Translations under genes and position numbers: made by a program
Notes under the pieces: model-generated
The model's input: only the letters and a program-made list of their open reading frames with translations
The model's database searches: none
Told to the model about the DNA's origin: nothing
Origin: Apiotrichum sp. Y4204
Lineage: Eukaryota > Basidiomycota > Tremellomycetes > Trichosporonales > Trichosporonaceae
DNA length: 64,000 nt
Direction: 5' to 3'
NCBI GenBank assembly: GCA_025531455.1
Contig: JAMYHL010000030.1
Span: forward strand, 405,713-469,712
Shown here: positions 33,791-46,225 of the stretch, in pieces
Layout of the letters: each line of letters opens with the position of its first letter
Numbering within the stretch: position 1 is the stretch's first letter

Positions 33791-35156
33791 GTTTGCTGCT
33801 GGAGCATTAGCATCTGGATTTCCAAGCTCTGATTATTTGAGGCAACGCCACCCTCAATCTTTTGAATGAATGACTTCCATCCACCTTGACTTGGCCACCG
33901 ACCCCTTGGGATGCTGATGCCGCGAGCTTGTGGGTGCGTTGCGCGTACATGCCCACATCTGCGGATGTGACAGGAGACGACCGGCAGAAGGCGCTCCTAT
34001 CGCGGCAGGTGATGGCGCAGTGGCGCACAAGGCGGAAAGTCAAAGATTAACAGAGCACTTACCAGAATCCAACTGAAGCCCGACAGGGAATGGAAGGTGT
34101 ATATGAGAAGCCTTTGGCACAGATGTGCCAGACGGCCTCAGAGCCTTCTCAAACGAGGGCGAAGGATTTGAGTCTGGAGGGACTGGATGAATCCCTGCCA
34201 AGATGAATCGATAAGTGGATCGATGTTGCCGGGAAGCGCTCAGTCAAACCGAATGTCAACGTAGCGGAATTCGACGGTGGAACTAAGAGGCCAGAGATGA
34301 CGGAATAGAAAAGCGACAAATCGACCTTACGCCAGGCAGACCGCGAGATTGTGCGATGACGGGAGAGAAAGGAAATGAATTGAATGGAGTGAGGGGTGTC
34401 GGTTGGGATGAAGAGAGATAGACGGCGACGGCAACGAACACAACAGAGTCGTAGTCACGCACACACACGCACGCACGCACGAGAGCGCAAGAAGAGCACG
34501 GTCAAACGTCAAACGGCTGTGGGTCGCTCGGCGCACCAGCGTGTTGTGTAAGGAAAGAAGAGTGAGAGAGAGACAGTGCCAGAAGAGGAGGGCGACCGTG
34601 TTGGCACAAACCGGCCGAGGGTCTCTCAACACAACCACGCAAAAGGAAGCAGGGTTGTGTGCGCGTGCGCTCCAAGTTGTGGTGGTCGGCGAGGTGCGGG
34701 GGCGCAAGGGCAGAGGCGGAAGGCAGCGAAAAGACCAAGAAGCAAGCTGCCGAGGATCTGTGCGCTTTTTGTGGCGTACGCCTCTGTGCGCCAACAGGAA
34801 CCAGAGGAGGGGAAGGGGAGGGAGAGAGAGAAGCTGGAGAAGGCCGTGGAGGGGCCAGAAGATCCACAAAAACGGCGAGGCGCACGGGAGGAGAATATCG
34901 GATACCAGCTAGTCGGAAATGGACGAGCTGTAAAGATGAAATGGCACGGGCCGAGTCCAGCGATGTCCACGAGGGATCACAGGCAAAAGGGCGAGGCAGA
35001 GTGGGGCGCTGTTGGCGGGTGAGGCGGCGCCGAGCACGGATCGCTGCTGGTGATGACAACCGGGGCGGGTCTTGTACACGCCGGGATATGCGCGTGCGTC
35101 TCGTGCTATGTGGCTTTTGCGAGGATCGCGCGAGGATCGTGGCTAGTGGCTATCGT
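33791..35156 (-). other. probable long 5' leader and promoter of CYC8
   Basis: On the minus strand this stretch is strongly pyrimidine-rich between about 34300 and 35000, the pattern seen before other starts in this window. A splice-acceptor-like CTAATGCTCCAG ends 8 bases before the CYC8 ATG, so a 5'-UTR intron is possible. Several short open frames occur here; they could be upstream ORFs in the leader but none shows coding character. Confidence 0.4.
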
Positions 35157-35173
35157 GGGGGGGGGGGGGGGGG
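35157..35173 (+). repeat. G17 homopolymer
   Basis: Seventeen consecutive G residues followed by A and five more G. Confidence 0.9.
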
Positions 35174-38100
35174 AGGGGGACCGCGGATCGGTATAGCGTT
35201 CCTTTGCGTCTCAAAAAGGAGCCTCCGCACAGACCGTTTGGCAACAGTGCTTTTGGGGTGGTAGGTATTGCGTACGGCGCGCTGCAAGCAAGGCTCGTTG
35301 TGTCGCTTCGTATGCACCTCTGCTAGACCACCAATGGCCACCAAAGAATGGACTTGTGTTTGATGACAGGGGTAGCAAGGGGATTGTTGCCTGACCGCTT
35401 GGCCGCTGGGGTTCCGGTGATACCGGTTGACTGTTGCTTTGCACACAGACACAAAGGTCAAAGATCACGGCGCACGGTCTTCAATCCGCGAGTGATGTGT
35501 ACTCTCACCTGCTTCTCCAGTCAGGGGATCAGGGGTAGCAGTGCCAATATTCGGGCGAAGAGAGCGTTGCGACTGTAATCGGGTTTGGGGACAAGACCGT
35601 GGCGTTGTTGTGGACGTGGCACGACACCAAAGAGAATGGGGACGTAATGATTAGGCTGTGTATGGAATGCGCTGATGACTGGAGGGGTGATGTCGAGTCG
35701 GAATGCTGACAATGATGCAGCCGGTGTGAGAGAGGATGGTCGGAAAGGTGGATGGATGGATGGATGGGATGGATGGATGAGGGAAGAGTGGATTGGTGAA
35801 TGGGGTGGATGGATGGAGATGGATGAAAGGAGAATGTGTTGAAACTGGAGCGTGTGATGGAGCCGAGTTGTGGAGTGGTGGTGATGTGTGGTGGTCGTCG
35901 TGGTTAGATGATTTGGGTTGTGCGGTTTGTGGGGGGGGAAGGGGGGAGGAAAGCTAGAGAGAAGAAACAGAAGAGAGGGACACTGGAAGGGCGCGCGGGG
36001 GTGGCATATTGTTGGCCCATTGGTGGACTTTCAGGAACAGATCACCCTCCCGCCAGCCAAACCTTCCTCAAGACCTCAGGTCCCTTGCATGTGATGAGCC
36101 TGGCGTGCGGGCAGCGCGTTTTGTGCGTAATGGTGATACAAGTGGGAGATCATGGGAGAGCCAGTGAGTGGTGCTTGTACAACCACCATACTACTACTGC
36201 ACCTACTACTACGGATCTACTGAACTACTGAATGCGAACCCGAAAAGGGAGTGGGGTGGGGGAAGGGGGGAAAGGGGGGGGAGGAAGGGACGATGAGATT
36301 TTGGTCGGTCAGTCAATCCGTGATTCCGTAACTAGTCGCGAGGCATGTGAGAGCGAGTAGCCAAGCTGAGCACGCTGAGGCTGAGGGCGTGAAAAGGAAT
36401 GAGGCAGAGCTGGGAGGGCAGCCGGCAAGAAGCACCAGAGGCTAGAGGCCAGAGGGGCAAGGCACAGAGAGGGGGCCGTGCAAGCGGCACGAAAAACAAG
36501 GAGAGATCCTGAATCACAATAATTGGCTCGGATCGGATCGTCGGAGTAGTGGAACCAACCAGGAACAGTGCCAGGACCCGGATGAGGCAACCAAAGAACC
36601 AGACCACATGAGGGCCCGAGGGCCGAACAGCCAAGGAAAAAGCCACAGATGCACAGAACTCAGGCATGCAGACAGCCAGGCGGACGGTTTGGCTGAGGGG
36701 AGCACGGAGCATGTGGAATGAAATGCCGTACGTTAGAAGTTGACAAATCGACAAGGTCTGCGGGGCATACTTTGAAGACCATCCAATAGCGCAATCCGTC
36801 TTTTGGTCGCTGGAAGCAGCGCCAGAGCATCCAAACATGAAGGGTCGATACAGCGGTCTAGAGGAGGTATGAGGTGGCATGACTATTGCATATTCGAGCA
36901 CAACACACTACATATACTTCAGTCTTTGAAACCAAGATGCCAATGCATATCCATTTGAGCACGGCCGTGCCCGCCAAATTCCCGGCCGGTTTCTTTGAGT
37001 TTGTTCCAGCGGTTAGTGTGGAGACAACCGGCGACGCATTATGTTCGACAATCCTGTGATGCAAATGTCTCCCCGGTTAATATGAATGAGAGACTGCATG
37101 TACGCATGTCGTGCCGAGGGCAACGCCCGCGATGAACAAATAGTGACCATTTTAATCTGGACACTTGCGCACCTACGCTCTGAAAACCCACGCGACTGAT
37201 GCGGACGTTATGGGGTTGATCGGGTTGAAAAGGGGGGGGGGAGGGGTTATTTATCAACAAACAAACGGTAGGTGCAAAAGTGTTGTAGCAACGGCCGCTC
37301 GGTGCGCAGACGCCCGTGCCGGCCGTTCCTGTGTGCAGTGTGGCCATGTGTGGGGCTGGGACATTGGAGTAGAGGGGGGTAGGCCGAGTAGGGGGGACCG
37401 AGGGGAAGACTCTCAGGGATCAGGCCAATCGGGATGACCGACGCCACCCCTTTTCGATTCTAGACTAGTTCCTTGCGATCCTCACGCAATTCCTCAATTC
37501 CTCGGGCCTTGACTAATACCAGTTGCCGCCGCTTCTACCCTGGTACCGCTCAACCGATGAAATCGTACTGTTTGGCGACGATCACATTTGTGATGACGAT
37601 GGCGCTCGTCTGCCTAGCCCCTCCGCGCCCACAAGCCTCCCATGCCTCCCAACTTGTGGAGTGCATACTCCCAAATGCTGTGTACACGCACTCCCCACCC
37701 ACATGAGACAACCCTGTCATAAAGTCGTTCATGCACTAGGACAAGAACGATAAGGATACCGCACATAATGCCGATCCCCGTACGATCCACGTTTCTTTGT
37801 TTTTATACGGCTATATGCTTTGCAGTCAGCAGGCACTCATGAAATTTCAGTTCCATGCAAAGACGGGGGGGGTAGCATTGGGAAGTACTGTATCATCGGA
37901 ACGGACGAGCGCTCCATGAAGGCCTAGAAATCTCCCTGCCTCCCATACCTTCTGACGTGTGTGGGCGTTATGGGCGATGGATCGATGGAATTGCTCAAAG
38001 CCATTCAGAAGATCTAGGCTTTTGTTTTGGCCGTGCCTTACCGACTGCCACATAATCTGGATTCGCTTGGGACAGGAACTCTGTCGTCATAGATGGCACG

Positions 38101-40873
38101 ACGGCTACGGCGGCCCCCCTTGATCTTAATTCCCGTGTCAAGGCGCAGCCCCACGTTACCACAACACTGCGGTATAGCGCGATATAGCGGTACTGCGGCA
38201 CAACCCCTGCCGAACCCTTGAACGTCCTAGCCTCCTAAACCTCCTAGCTCACCCCGGTTCCCTGAGCCCATGCACTTAGACTCTGCACGCTCGCGCGCCA
38301 GATCGGCGTTGTATGGGTCAGGGTTTCTTTGTCAAATTGTCGTCCTTCTAGGTCGTCTAGGACATGGGACACTTGTTTCGAGATGGCCAGAATGGTAGCT
38401 GCACAACTACTACTACTGTTTACTTCCGCTGGCAGGCCGAAGGCGTCGTCATTCCTGCATGCTTGCGCTTCCTAACCCCTTGTGCCTCGCTCGTCTCTAT
38501 TCGCCGGCCACCGGGCCGGCCTTTGTCTAGCAAGTCTTCCTTATGTCGGTCTCAGGCACCTGCCGAAGTGCTACCGCAACAACTGCGCAGTTCGTGCTGT
38601 GGGGGAGACCCGCGGTTGGCTCGGGGGTACTACCCACTCAGAACCACGATACATTGAACGGCGAAGCGAGGCGCTGTGGCGCTCCTGGCGCACAGTGGCG
38701 TTTGATCCCTGATCTCGTGCGCGAATTGTGTTGAAGAATGGATCTGAAAGAGCAAGCCTCGGGGCCTGTGCGGAAAAATCATGCAAGAGGCGGGGTGGCC
38801 GGGGTGGTAGATGCCTCGAAACGCGTTCCACACAGTTCCGTACCATGATCAGGAGTACGGCATATGACGTATTTCAAGCCCAACGATCACAACCAGCCAG
38901 CGGTGGGAAGCCGGGGCAAGACGATCGGAACTGTGCACCTGCAGGCCTGCAGATGCTTCAGATCTTCAGATAGTCGACATGAGAGGTGATGCCATTCTCT
39001 ATCTGATTCGAGTTTTCATGCCAGCAAGATGAGTCATAAGTATTGCGTATCAGATGAAGTGTGGTAAAGAAGCAAGCATCAATGTGGTAGATCACTGTTG
39101 GGTGATGCGCTGCCCTTCCCCTTGGCTTACGGTTGACAGGCCCATCGCCCATTGGGCCACGGGCCACTGGGGTCCGACTGGGTTTGCGCGTTTGCAGACA
39201 CCGATTCACCGGTCGCACTGGATCGGTCGCTTGTTGATCAGTTGATCAGTGGATCGGTGGGTCGATGGGTCGACGCAACTGTATGTCAGATCAACGCCCC
39301 ACTTGGTCACTTGGCCACTTGCCACTTGGCGGCTCGGCCCTAGCGCACTCGCAGGGCTCTCCAACCGGCAGCTCCCCGATCACCGAACATGGCGGTTGTG
39401 CAGGTGGTGCTGATATACTACTATCTGTGGTTCCATGTGACGTGTCGACCCGTATTGAGCCTGTCGAGCTGTCGACGACCGTGCTGCCCATGCTACCCAT
39501 CAGCCGTTGACGTGTTGACGAATATCGTTACCATACAATGGACTGTCACCAAGCGCCCCAACGACTCTGTCAGTGGCGTCACGGTCGTCCTCAAACGACT
39601 TGGAATATTGAAAAGCAAGCTGAGAGCTCAGTATCTGTTGATTCCTTGGACCAATTTTATGATTTAACTTTTGTTTTTGTTCTCCTCAATGTTTTATTGT
39701 CATTTTTTATTTTTATTTTCCAGAGCCGTCCCCACTGGCCCTCTGGCCACTAGCTTGTTTCTCGTATTGGATTCCCGTCATTCCTTTGCGCAACCATCCC
39801 ATTGCGCCAAAGCCCCATGCAATACCGGCTGACCACTGCCCACTTCATGCCGATTCTTCGGCAACACCTCGACCCCCTGCTTCCCGTTGTATTGAGGAAT
39901 GCGGGATGCCACCTGCGCACTTTGCAGAGATCGCGGATGCCGTCGTTACATGCCATCCGATTTCCAAACATCACCGAAAGGGGGTGGAGCACTCTCAAAA
40001 GGCCCTCTCCGGATCCCCGGACGTGGTAAGCAAAACGGATTGCGCTGTTGGCCCCCACGGTCATCAGCATGTTTGTGAGGGTCAAACAGTCCACGCCTCT
40101 GCAGCTCGATGGCCCCATATGATTGTCCATGCGATCCCTGAGGGGTGCACGTTGTGGCTGGGTAGGGGAGCGCCATCGATGCAGAGGCGTACACTGCATG
40201 CCAAGCATCCCTGTGGCCTATGGCCTGTGGATTCCTCTTTCAGTCTACGGCTGACTCTCTTTCCCTCAACCTTCCATACCGAGGAGGCGGTGGCGACTTG
40301 TACGCCCTTCATGCCGAGGACCTTGCAAGCCGTCGGCGCCACCCTGGTCGCCGCCTACTTGGCCAGTCTTCCTAACCCACTCTTAGGATCTTAGGGCTCT
40401 TGGCTTTCAGTGCCTCTGTGTCTTTCCACGCTACGCACCTGTGCCAGGTGCAGAGCGCGAAATCGCGCACGAAAGGCCGTGGCGAGGCGGATAACCATGT
40501 TGCCAGTGTGTGAAGTGCATGAAGTGGTTCTTCCACACAACAGTGCAGCAGCGTCGGTTTCGTTCGTACTGAAACCAGGCATATTGCCATGTCCCAGTCA
40601 TGACCATGCTCCGTGATGATCCGTGGCCATGAATTCCATGAACTTATCGATGTCTGACGGCCTGACGGTCAACTCTGTCAAGCAACTGATCTGGATGCAA
40701 GATGGGGGCCGGTTGCTTGCACTTGGGTCTTCGGGGTCCAATCCGGGGTCCCCGCATTCTGCTGTCTGGCGCTCCGACCATCGCGCCACCTCCTGTCAAT
40801 TGACCCATAAAACCCGTTACTGTGGTGAACCCTTCTGCCATTCCCCAGTCTGGATACCCGCAGAGCACCCACC
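35174..40873. other. gene-poor block, no gene recognised
   Basis: About 5.7 kb without a supported gene. Open frames up to about 200 codons occur on both strands (for instance 36332-36901 minus and 39786-40394 plus) but lack motifs and overlap one another. The stretch holds low-complexity patches: GGAT repeats at 35748-35826, G-rich runs near 36245-36285 and 37231-37245, and a region at 39130-39345 with many variants of GGCCACT and GATCGGTGG. Confidence 0.5.
35748..35826 (+). repeat. degenerate (GGAT)n microsatellite
   Basis: A tandem GGAT tetranucleotide array, interrupted twice, within the gene-poor block. Confidence 0.85.
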
Positions 40874-42278
40874 ATGTCCCTCCTCCCGTTTGTCCTGGCG
40901 GCGGACAACTTCCCCACCCATGGCACGCCGTACCCCGTCGCGCACCCAACGACCGGCGAAACTTACGTGCCGTTCCACCTGTGCGCAGAGGACGTGGGGC
41001 GTGTCGCACCCGTTGGCCTGCTCCGCCCCCCCGTTCTCGCCGAGCTGGAGCAGGAAGGCCGCGACGGCGAGAACTATGAGCTAGTGCACGCCGACGGCGC
41101 TGTCGCTGCCGTTACCTTTTCAGCGGTGGTGCGCGATCGCGGGCGCGAGGGTATGGATGCTGCGATTGCGAAAACAGCGGCCGGATGGCGCGCGCGGGGA
41201 TTGTTCATGGAGGCGCTTGCCGGTGAGTGTTCCAACCCCGCGATAATAGTGTGCAGAGCAGGAGTGCTGAACGTACTTTGAGTTGATCTATGGCTCTAAT
41301 TAATTGTTACTACTTGTCACTGACCTCAGGATGGCGCGACGAGCTCTATGCGATTTATGCCTCACCGCGCTCGGCTGCATTGTCGCCGAACGGCGCCCCT
41401 TTTAGCAATGTTGCCTTTGCATGCGAGCGTGCTGCTTGCGCAGTGTTTGGGTTTGCAACCTTTGGTGTGCACATGACTGGTGAGTCGCTGGAGAGGGGCT
41501 GACATGCTGGGGTATGGATCGGGTTGAACTGACTGGAAGCCTACGAAGGTTCCGGCCCGGATATGAAGATCTGGGTTCCGCGCCGCAGCCCTACGAAGCC
41601 TACCTGGCCCGGTATGCTTGACAATGTGAGGCATTTCTGGATCCCAACGCTGCGTCGACTGATCGCAGACTGTCGCTGGCGGAATCCCAGCTGGCCTCAC
41701 GCCGCTCGAGTCGATGGTCAAGGAGTGCGATGAGGAGGCGTCTCTTCCCGAAGCCCTCGTCCGCCCGCGTCTCAGGTGAATAGAACATGAGGAACTCCTC
41801 TGATACGATCAGGAACGTCGGCGCGGCGACATACTTCTATATTACGACGGCCGGATATCTCCAGCCTGGTGAGATCGGATAAACTGGCAGACAGCTGACC
41901 CCAGAAATCGAGTGAGATCCACACACCGTCCCATGGAGTAACATCTAACGCTCGTCTCAGATATCTTTACGATCTCGAGCTTCCGCCTCGCGACTCGCCC
42001 GAGTATGTCCTTCCACGTCCGCACGACGACGAGGTCGAGTCCTTCGCTGTAAGCACAACCACTAGAATGGCATGCGTACCCCCGCTCACCCCGCTCAGCT
42101 GTTCACCGTCTCAGAAACCATCGCTGCCCTCCAACGCGGCGAGTTCAAGCCCAACTGTGGGCTCATTCTCGTTGATTTCCTCGTGCGCCATTCGCTCGTC
42201 ACGCCAGAGAATGAGCCAAACTACCTCGAGCTCACGTGGCACATGCACCGTCGCATCGGTGTTGGATGTCCCATGTAG
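40874..42278 (+). CDS. Nudix hydrolase, thiamine-pyrophosphokinase-related (YJR142W type)
   Basis: Likely a cytosolic Nudix pyrophosphatase; yeast relatives act on damaged forms of thiamine diphosphate. Eight exons: 40874-41222, 41330-41479, 41540-41625, 41669-41775, 41813-41868, 41905-41911, 41961-42048 and 42099-42278, giving 340 residues. The N-terminal half contains EDVGRVAPVGLLRPP and WRDELYAIYASP; the Nudix box follows at about 199-220, GGIPAGLTPLESMVKECDEE, with the REUXEE core read as KECDEE, usual for this subfamily. PEIEYLYDLELP and GEFKPNCGLILVDFLVRHS close the domain. Exon 6 is a 7-nt micro-exon (AAATCGA) flanked by introns of 36 and 49 nt. Without it the frame cannot be joined, and with it the product reads QPEIEYLYDL, as the family expects. 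Confidence 0.9.
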
Positions 42279-42428
42279 TCCGCGGCGCAGTGGACTCGTA
42301 TACGGACACCATCTCGTTTGTAGGGTATACATGCAGGGTACAATGTGATGCAGTGGGACTTGGGTACTGGCCACCGTGATGATTATTGGAGGGAGTAAGG
42401 TCGGAGAAGAAGAGAAGCGGTCCGAACA

Positions 42429-43052
42429 TCAAGCCTTCTGCTGCTGTTGCTGCTGCTCCTGGAGCTTCATCTGCATGACCTGAACCACACTCTGGACGTT
42501 TTCCTGCTTGCGCTCAATCGTGGTCTGGAGTGTCTGCAGGTTCTTGGCGACAAACTCGGCCTTGCCCTTGTAGTGCGCAGTAGCCTCGGCACGGGTCTGC
42601 GATCAGCAAGTGACAACCAAGCAACGCAGCGGAGACCTGTGCACCCACCTTCTTCACATAGTATCCTGTACCAACATCGACAACGACGTTGCTCACATCT
42701 CCGAGCTTTCCGGGAACGTACAGGGACGACGTGAGGGGGACAAGCACCTGCTTGTCTGTAAGGTCAGCTTCCGGCACAACTGCGCATGAGAGCACACCTA
42801 CTCACTCTCGGTTACGGGAGTCAGCTCATTGATGTCCGCAATGCAGCTGTTGAATTTGGCCTGTGCTTGCTTGAGCTGACTGTACGATGATGTGAGGTGA
42901 TCCAGTTCCTGTTGTCAGCTCGTGCTTGGGGCGAGTTTGTCGATGTGGAGGGGTTCCAAGCCGTTCAAAGCACTCACCTCGTCGAGCTGCTTCTTAACCT
43001 CCTGCAGCTGCACGGGGTCAAGGTCGGTAATCTGTACCTGCTGCTCGGCCAT
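42429..43052 (-). CDS. GIM5: prefoldin subunit 5
   Basis: Alpha-type subunit of the hexameric prefoldin chaperone, which hands unfolded actin and tubulin to the CCT chaperonin. Four exons on the minus strand, 43052-42978, 42908-42806, 42755-42649 and 42596-42429, give 150 residues, the normal size. The N-terminal helix ([25 protein letters not shown]) and the C-terminal helix ([20 protein letters not shown]) form the coiled-coil tentacle. Between them lies the beta-hairpin body [20 protein letters not shown] and [14 protein letters not shown] Gln-rich tail ends the protein. It is head-to-head with QNS1. Confidence 0.94.
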
Positions 43053-43415
43053 GTTGAGATCCAGAGTTGGGGGTTGGAAGTGTGTGTGAGGTAGGAACTT
43101 TCGAACGTGAGAGAGAGAGAATCCAAGTAAGGCGTCAGCCAAAGTGTTGTCGAAACGCGTGGGTGGAGTTTGTCGCTGGCTGGGCCATGGCTGGGCCACT
43201 AGCCGTTATCATTATTGCAAGGTGCACGTGGAAAGGAATTATGACGTGTCAAAACTGATAGGCCTGGCTGGTAACCTCCACCTGTGGGGTCCTCGGCTTC
43301 CCCATTCTCCCAGCGTTGCCGCGCGTTTCCGACGACGATGTGACTATGGGGCATCTCTCGGCAAGGTTCAAGTTCTCTTATCGCTCTATCACCTATCTCG
43401 TGAAACCGACCAGCC
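43053..43415. promoter_or_regulatory. divergent promoter GIM5 / QNS1
   Basis: The 363 bases between the two start codons must serve both genes. No TATA box is evident. An ACGCGT occurs at about 43155, alone, at background frequency for this window. Confidence 0.45.
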
Positions 43416-46013
43416 ATGAAGCTCGTCACAGTCGCGACCTGCCAGCTGCGCCAGTGGTCCCTCGACTTTGCAGGCAACAAGGAGCGCATCCTCGCCTCGA
43501 TCGCCATTGCCAAGAGCCGAGGCGCGACCCTCCGCGTTGGCCCCGAACTGGAGGTCACCGGCTATGGCTGTCTGGATCACTTCCTCGAGGGTGAGTAGAG
43601 GTAAACGGAGAGTAGGGGTCATGCAAAAGCATAGATGCGCTGCTGGTTGCCGAGAGACAGTAATAACATCTAGGTGACAGCATCCTCCACTCATGGGAGG
43701 TACTCGCCGACATTCTCCAGAGCGAGGAGGCCCAGGGTGTCATCTGTGATATCGGCATGTAAGCATCGCACCATGTGTGCAACCTACTTATTATAGGCCC
43801 ATTGAGCACAAGAACGCGCTCTACAACTGTCGAGTCATCATCTACAATGGCAAGATTCTCCTCATCCGGCCCAAGATGTGGATGGCCAACGATGGCAACT
43901 ACGTGAGCGGATCGGAGCGACAGGATTTAACGTCAGCGTGAGCTTCGCCACTTCACACCCTGGGACAAGCACAGGAGCACGGAGAAGCACTCGCTCCCCC
44001 GCATCATTCGCAATGTTACTGGCCAGGTATGTACTTGCGGTGGCATCCACACTCATACCAGACTCACGTGCCCTTCGGTGACGCTGTTATCGCAACTGAG
44101 GACTCGGTCATTGGCATCGAGCTTTGTGAGGAGCTGTTCACTCCCAACTCCCCGCACATTGGCATGGGCCTTGACGGCGTTGAAATATTCACTAATTCGA
44201 GTGCGTCGCATCACGAACTTCGCAAGCTCAACCGTCGCGTGGACCTCATCAAGGAAGCGACCATGAAGGTATGTGACCTGACAGTATGACGCTAACTGTA
44301 GCTCGGAGGAGTTTACCTCTACGCAAATCAGCAGGGCTGTGACGGAGACAGGTTGTACTACGATGGCGCTTGCATGATTGCCATGAACGGTCAAATTCTT
44401 GCCCAAGGCCACCAGTTCTCTCTCAACGACGTCGAGGTTGTCACCGCTACGATCGACCTTCAGGCCGTTCGCTCTCACCGCAAGCTCTCGAGCCGCTCTC
44501 ATCAAGCCTCGCAGTCTCCTGCTTACGAGCGGTACGAAGTTGACATGCGTCTTGACGGCGGCCAGGTGATGCGCATTGGGGAGGATGAGACCCCCGAGAA
44601 GGGCATTCGCTATCATACCCCGGAGGAGGAGATCGCGTGAGTGCAAGGTGTGCACCACTTGTGTCCATATTGACGCTCCCCAGTCTTGGTCCCGCATGTT
44701 GGCTGTGGGATTACCTTCGCCGCTCGCGCACCCAAGGCTACTTCGTCCCGCTTTCCGGAGGTATCGACTCTTGCTCGACCGCCGTCATCGTCTACTCGAT
44801 GTGTCGCATGGTCGCCTCTGCCGCTACCGAGGGTAGTGAGTATCACAGTTCTGGGTTCATACTAGCTTCGAGCTTTGGCTAATAGGAGACAAACAGGTCA
44901 TTGCTGATGCTCGTCGTATGACTGGTGAGCCTGCCGGCTCCTCCTACCTTCCGACAGACCCCAAGGAATTTTGCAACCGCATCTTCCACACCTGCTACAT
45001 GGGAACCGAGAACAGCTCTGCCGACACACGGAAGCGAGCAAAGGATCTTGCGGAAGCCATCGGAGCGTACCATGTTGATCTCAACATGGATACCGCCGTC
45101 ACTGCCGTCAAGGGCATTTTCTCTATGATTACCGGCAAGTCTCCGCGCTTCGCCGTGCATGGTGGTACGAATGCGGAGAATCTTGCCCTGCAGAACATCC
45201 AGGCACGACTTCGCATGGTTGTTGGATACATGTTCGCTCAGCTCCTGCCCTGGGCACGCGGAAAGGTTGGCGGTCTCCTCGTTCTTGGGTCTGCAAACGT
45301 CGACGAAAGTCTCCGTGGTTACTTCACCAAATACGAGTGAGCATAAGGTGGGCGTAGTAGATACTGACAAGCAGCTGCTCCAGTGCGGATATCAACCCTA
45401 TCGGCGGTATCTCCAAAACAGACCTGAAGCGTTTTATTGCATACGCAGAGGTGGAATTTAAGCTTCCCATTCTTAGGAGGTGAGGCCCAGTGCTGTCCCT
45501 ATCAGCTAACATCAGTTTCCTTGACGCCACTCCGTCGGCCGAGTTGATCCCCATCAACAACAATAGCGTGCAATCCGATGAGGTGGAGATGGGCATGTCA
45601 TACGACGAACTTTCTGTCTATGGCCGCCTTCGCAAGGTCGACAAGTGCGGTCCTTTTTCCATGTTTGTCAATCTCGCGCAAAAGTGGGGCTCGGTGCTCT
45701 CACCCACTGAAGTGGCGGAGAAGGTGAAGCATTTCTGGTTCATGCATGCCATCAATCGCCACAAGATGTGAGTAGTCGAACCCGAGGACGAGCTAACGTC
45801 AGGACGACGCTCACTCCTTCGGTACACATGGAGGGCTACTCCCCGGATGACAACCGTAAGTAGAGTCTGCATGTCACCCACTCACTCTCAGGCTTCGATC
45901 TCCGTCCATTCCTTTACCCCTCCCGCTTCGAGCATCAATTCAAGCGCATCGACGAGGAAGCTGCTCGTCTTCCGAACCGCGCAAACGTTACGGACAAGGC
46001 AAAGGTGGACTAA
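43416..46013 (+). CDS. QNS1: glutamine-dependent NAD+ synthetase
   Basis: Last step of NAD+ biosynthesis: amidates nicotinic acid adenine dinucleotide using ammonia released from glutamine. Twelve exons (43416-43590, 43674-43758, 43797-43902, 43937-44026, 44062-44268, 44302-44636, 44684-44835, 44886-45336, 45375-45479, 45516-45767, 45803-45855, 45892-46013) give 710 residues, the eukaryotic size. The N-terminal nitrilase domain supplies the catalytic triad: Glu in [11 protein letters not shown], Lys in [14 protein letters not shown] and Cys in ELCEELF (about residue 171). The synthetase domain has the PP-loop [12 protein letters not shown] (about 355), [57 protein letters not shown] signatures and the [12 protein letters not shown] block. 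Intron 3 is 34 nt. At the end of exon 7 two donors one codon apart are possible; GTGAGT was preferred. Confidence 0.96.
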
Positions 46014-46225
46014 ACTGTGGTAATGTGATACAAGCAGAAAAGTATCGGATTGCATGGATGGACTTTAGAGCAACGTTAGCCTTTCCCGCATTCTGTGCAC
46101 CTTGCTCCAACCCATGGGTCCTTGATATATCATCCGGTGCATCATTTTCGTAGCCATTCCGCGAGGTATATGGGTCTGGGTCCGATTCAAAATGCAACTC
46201 TGCCATGTCCTTCTTCTCTGTGCGG

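Noticed and set aside
34327..35059. Overlapping minus-strand frames of 180 and 185 codons
   Set aside because: They lie in the pyrimidine-rich CYC8 leader in two frames at once and are mostly Ser/Leu/Pro from C/T-rich sequence.
36332..36901. 189-codon minus-strand frame
   Set aside because: It is hydrophobic in places but has no motif, no coding-type codon choice and no neighbours that suggest function.
39786..40394. 202-codon plus-strand frame overlapped by a 152-codon minus frame
   Set aside because: The two frames compete, and neither has recognisable features.
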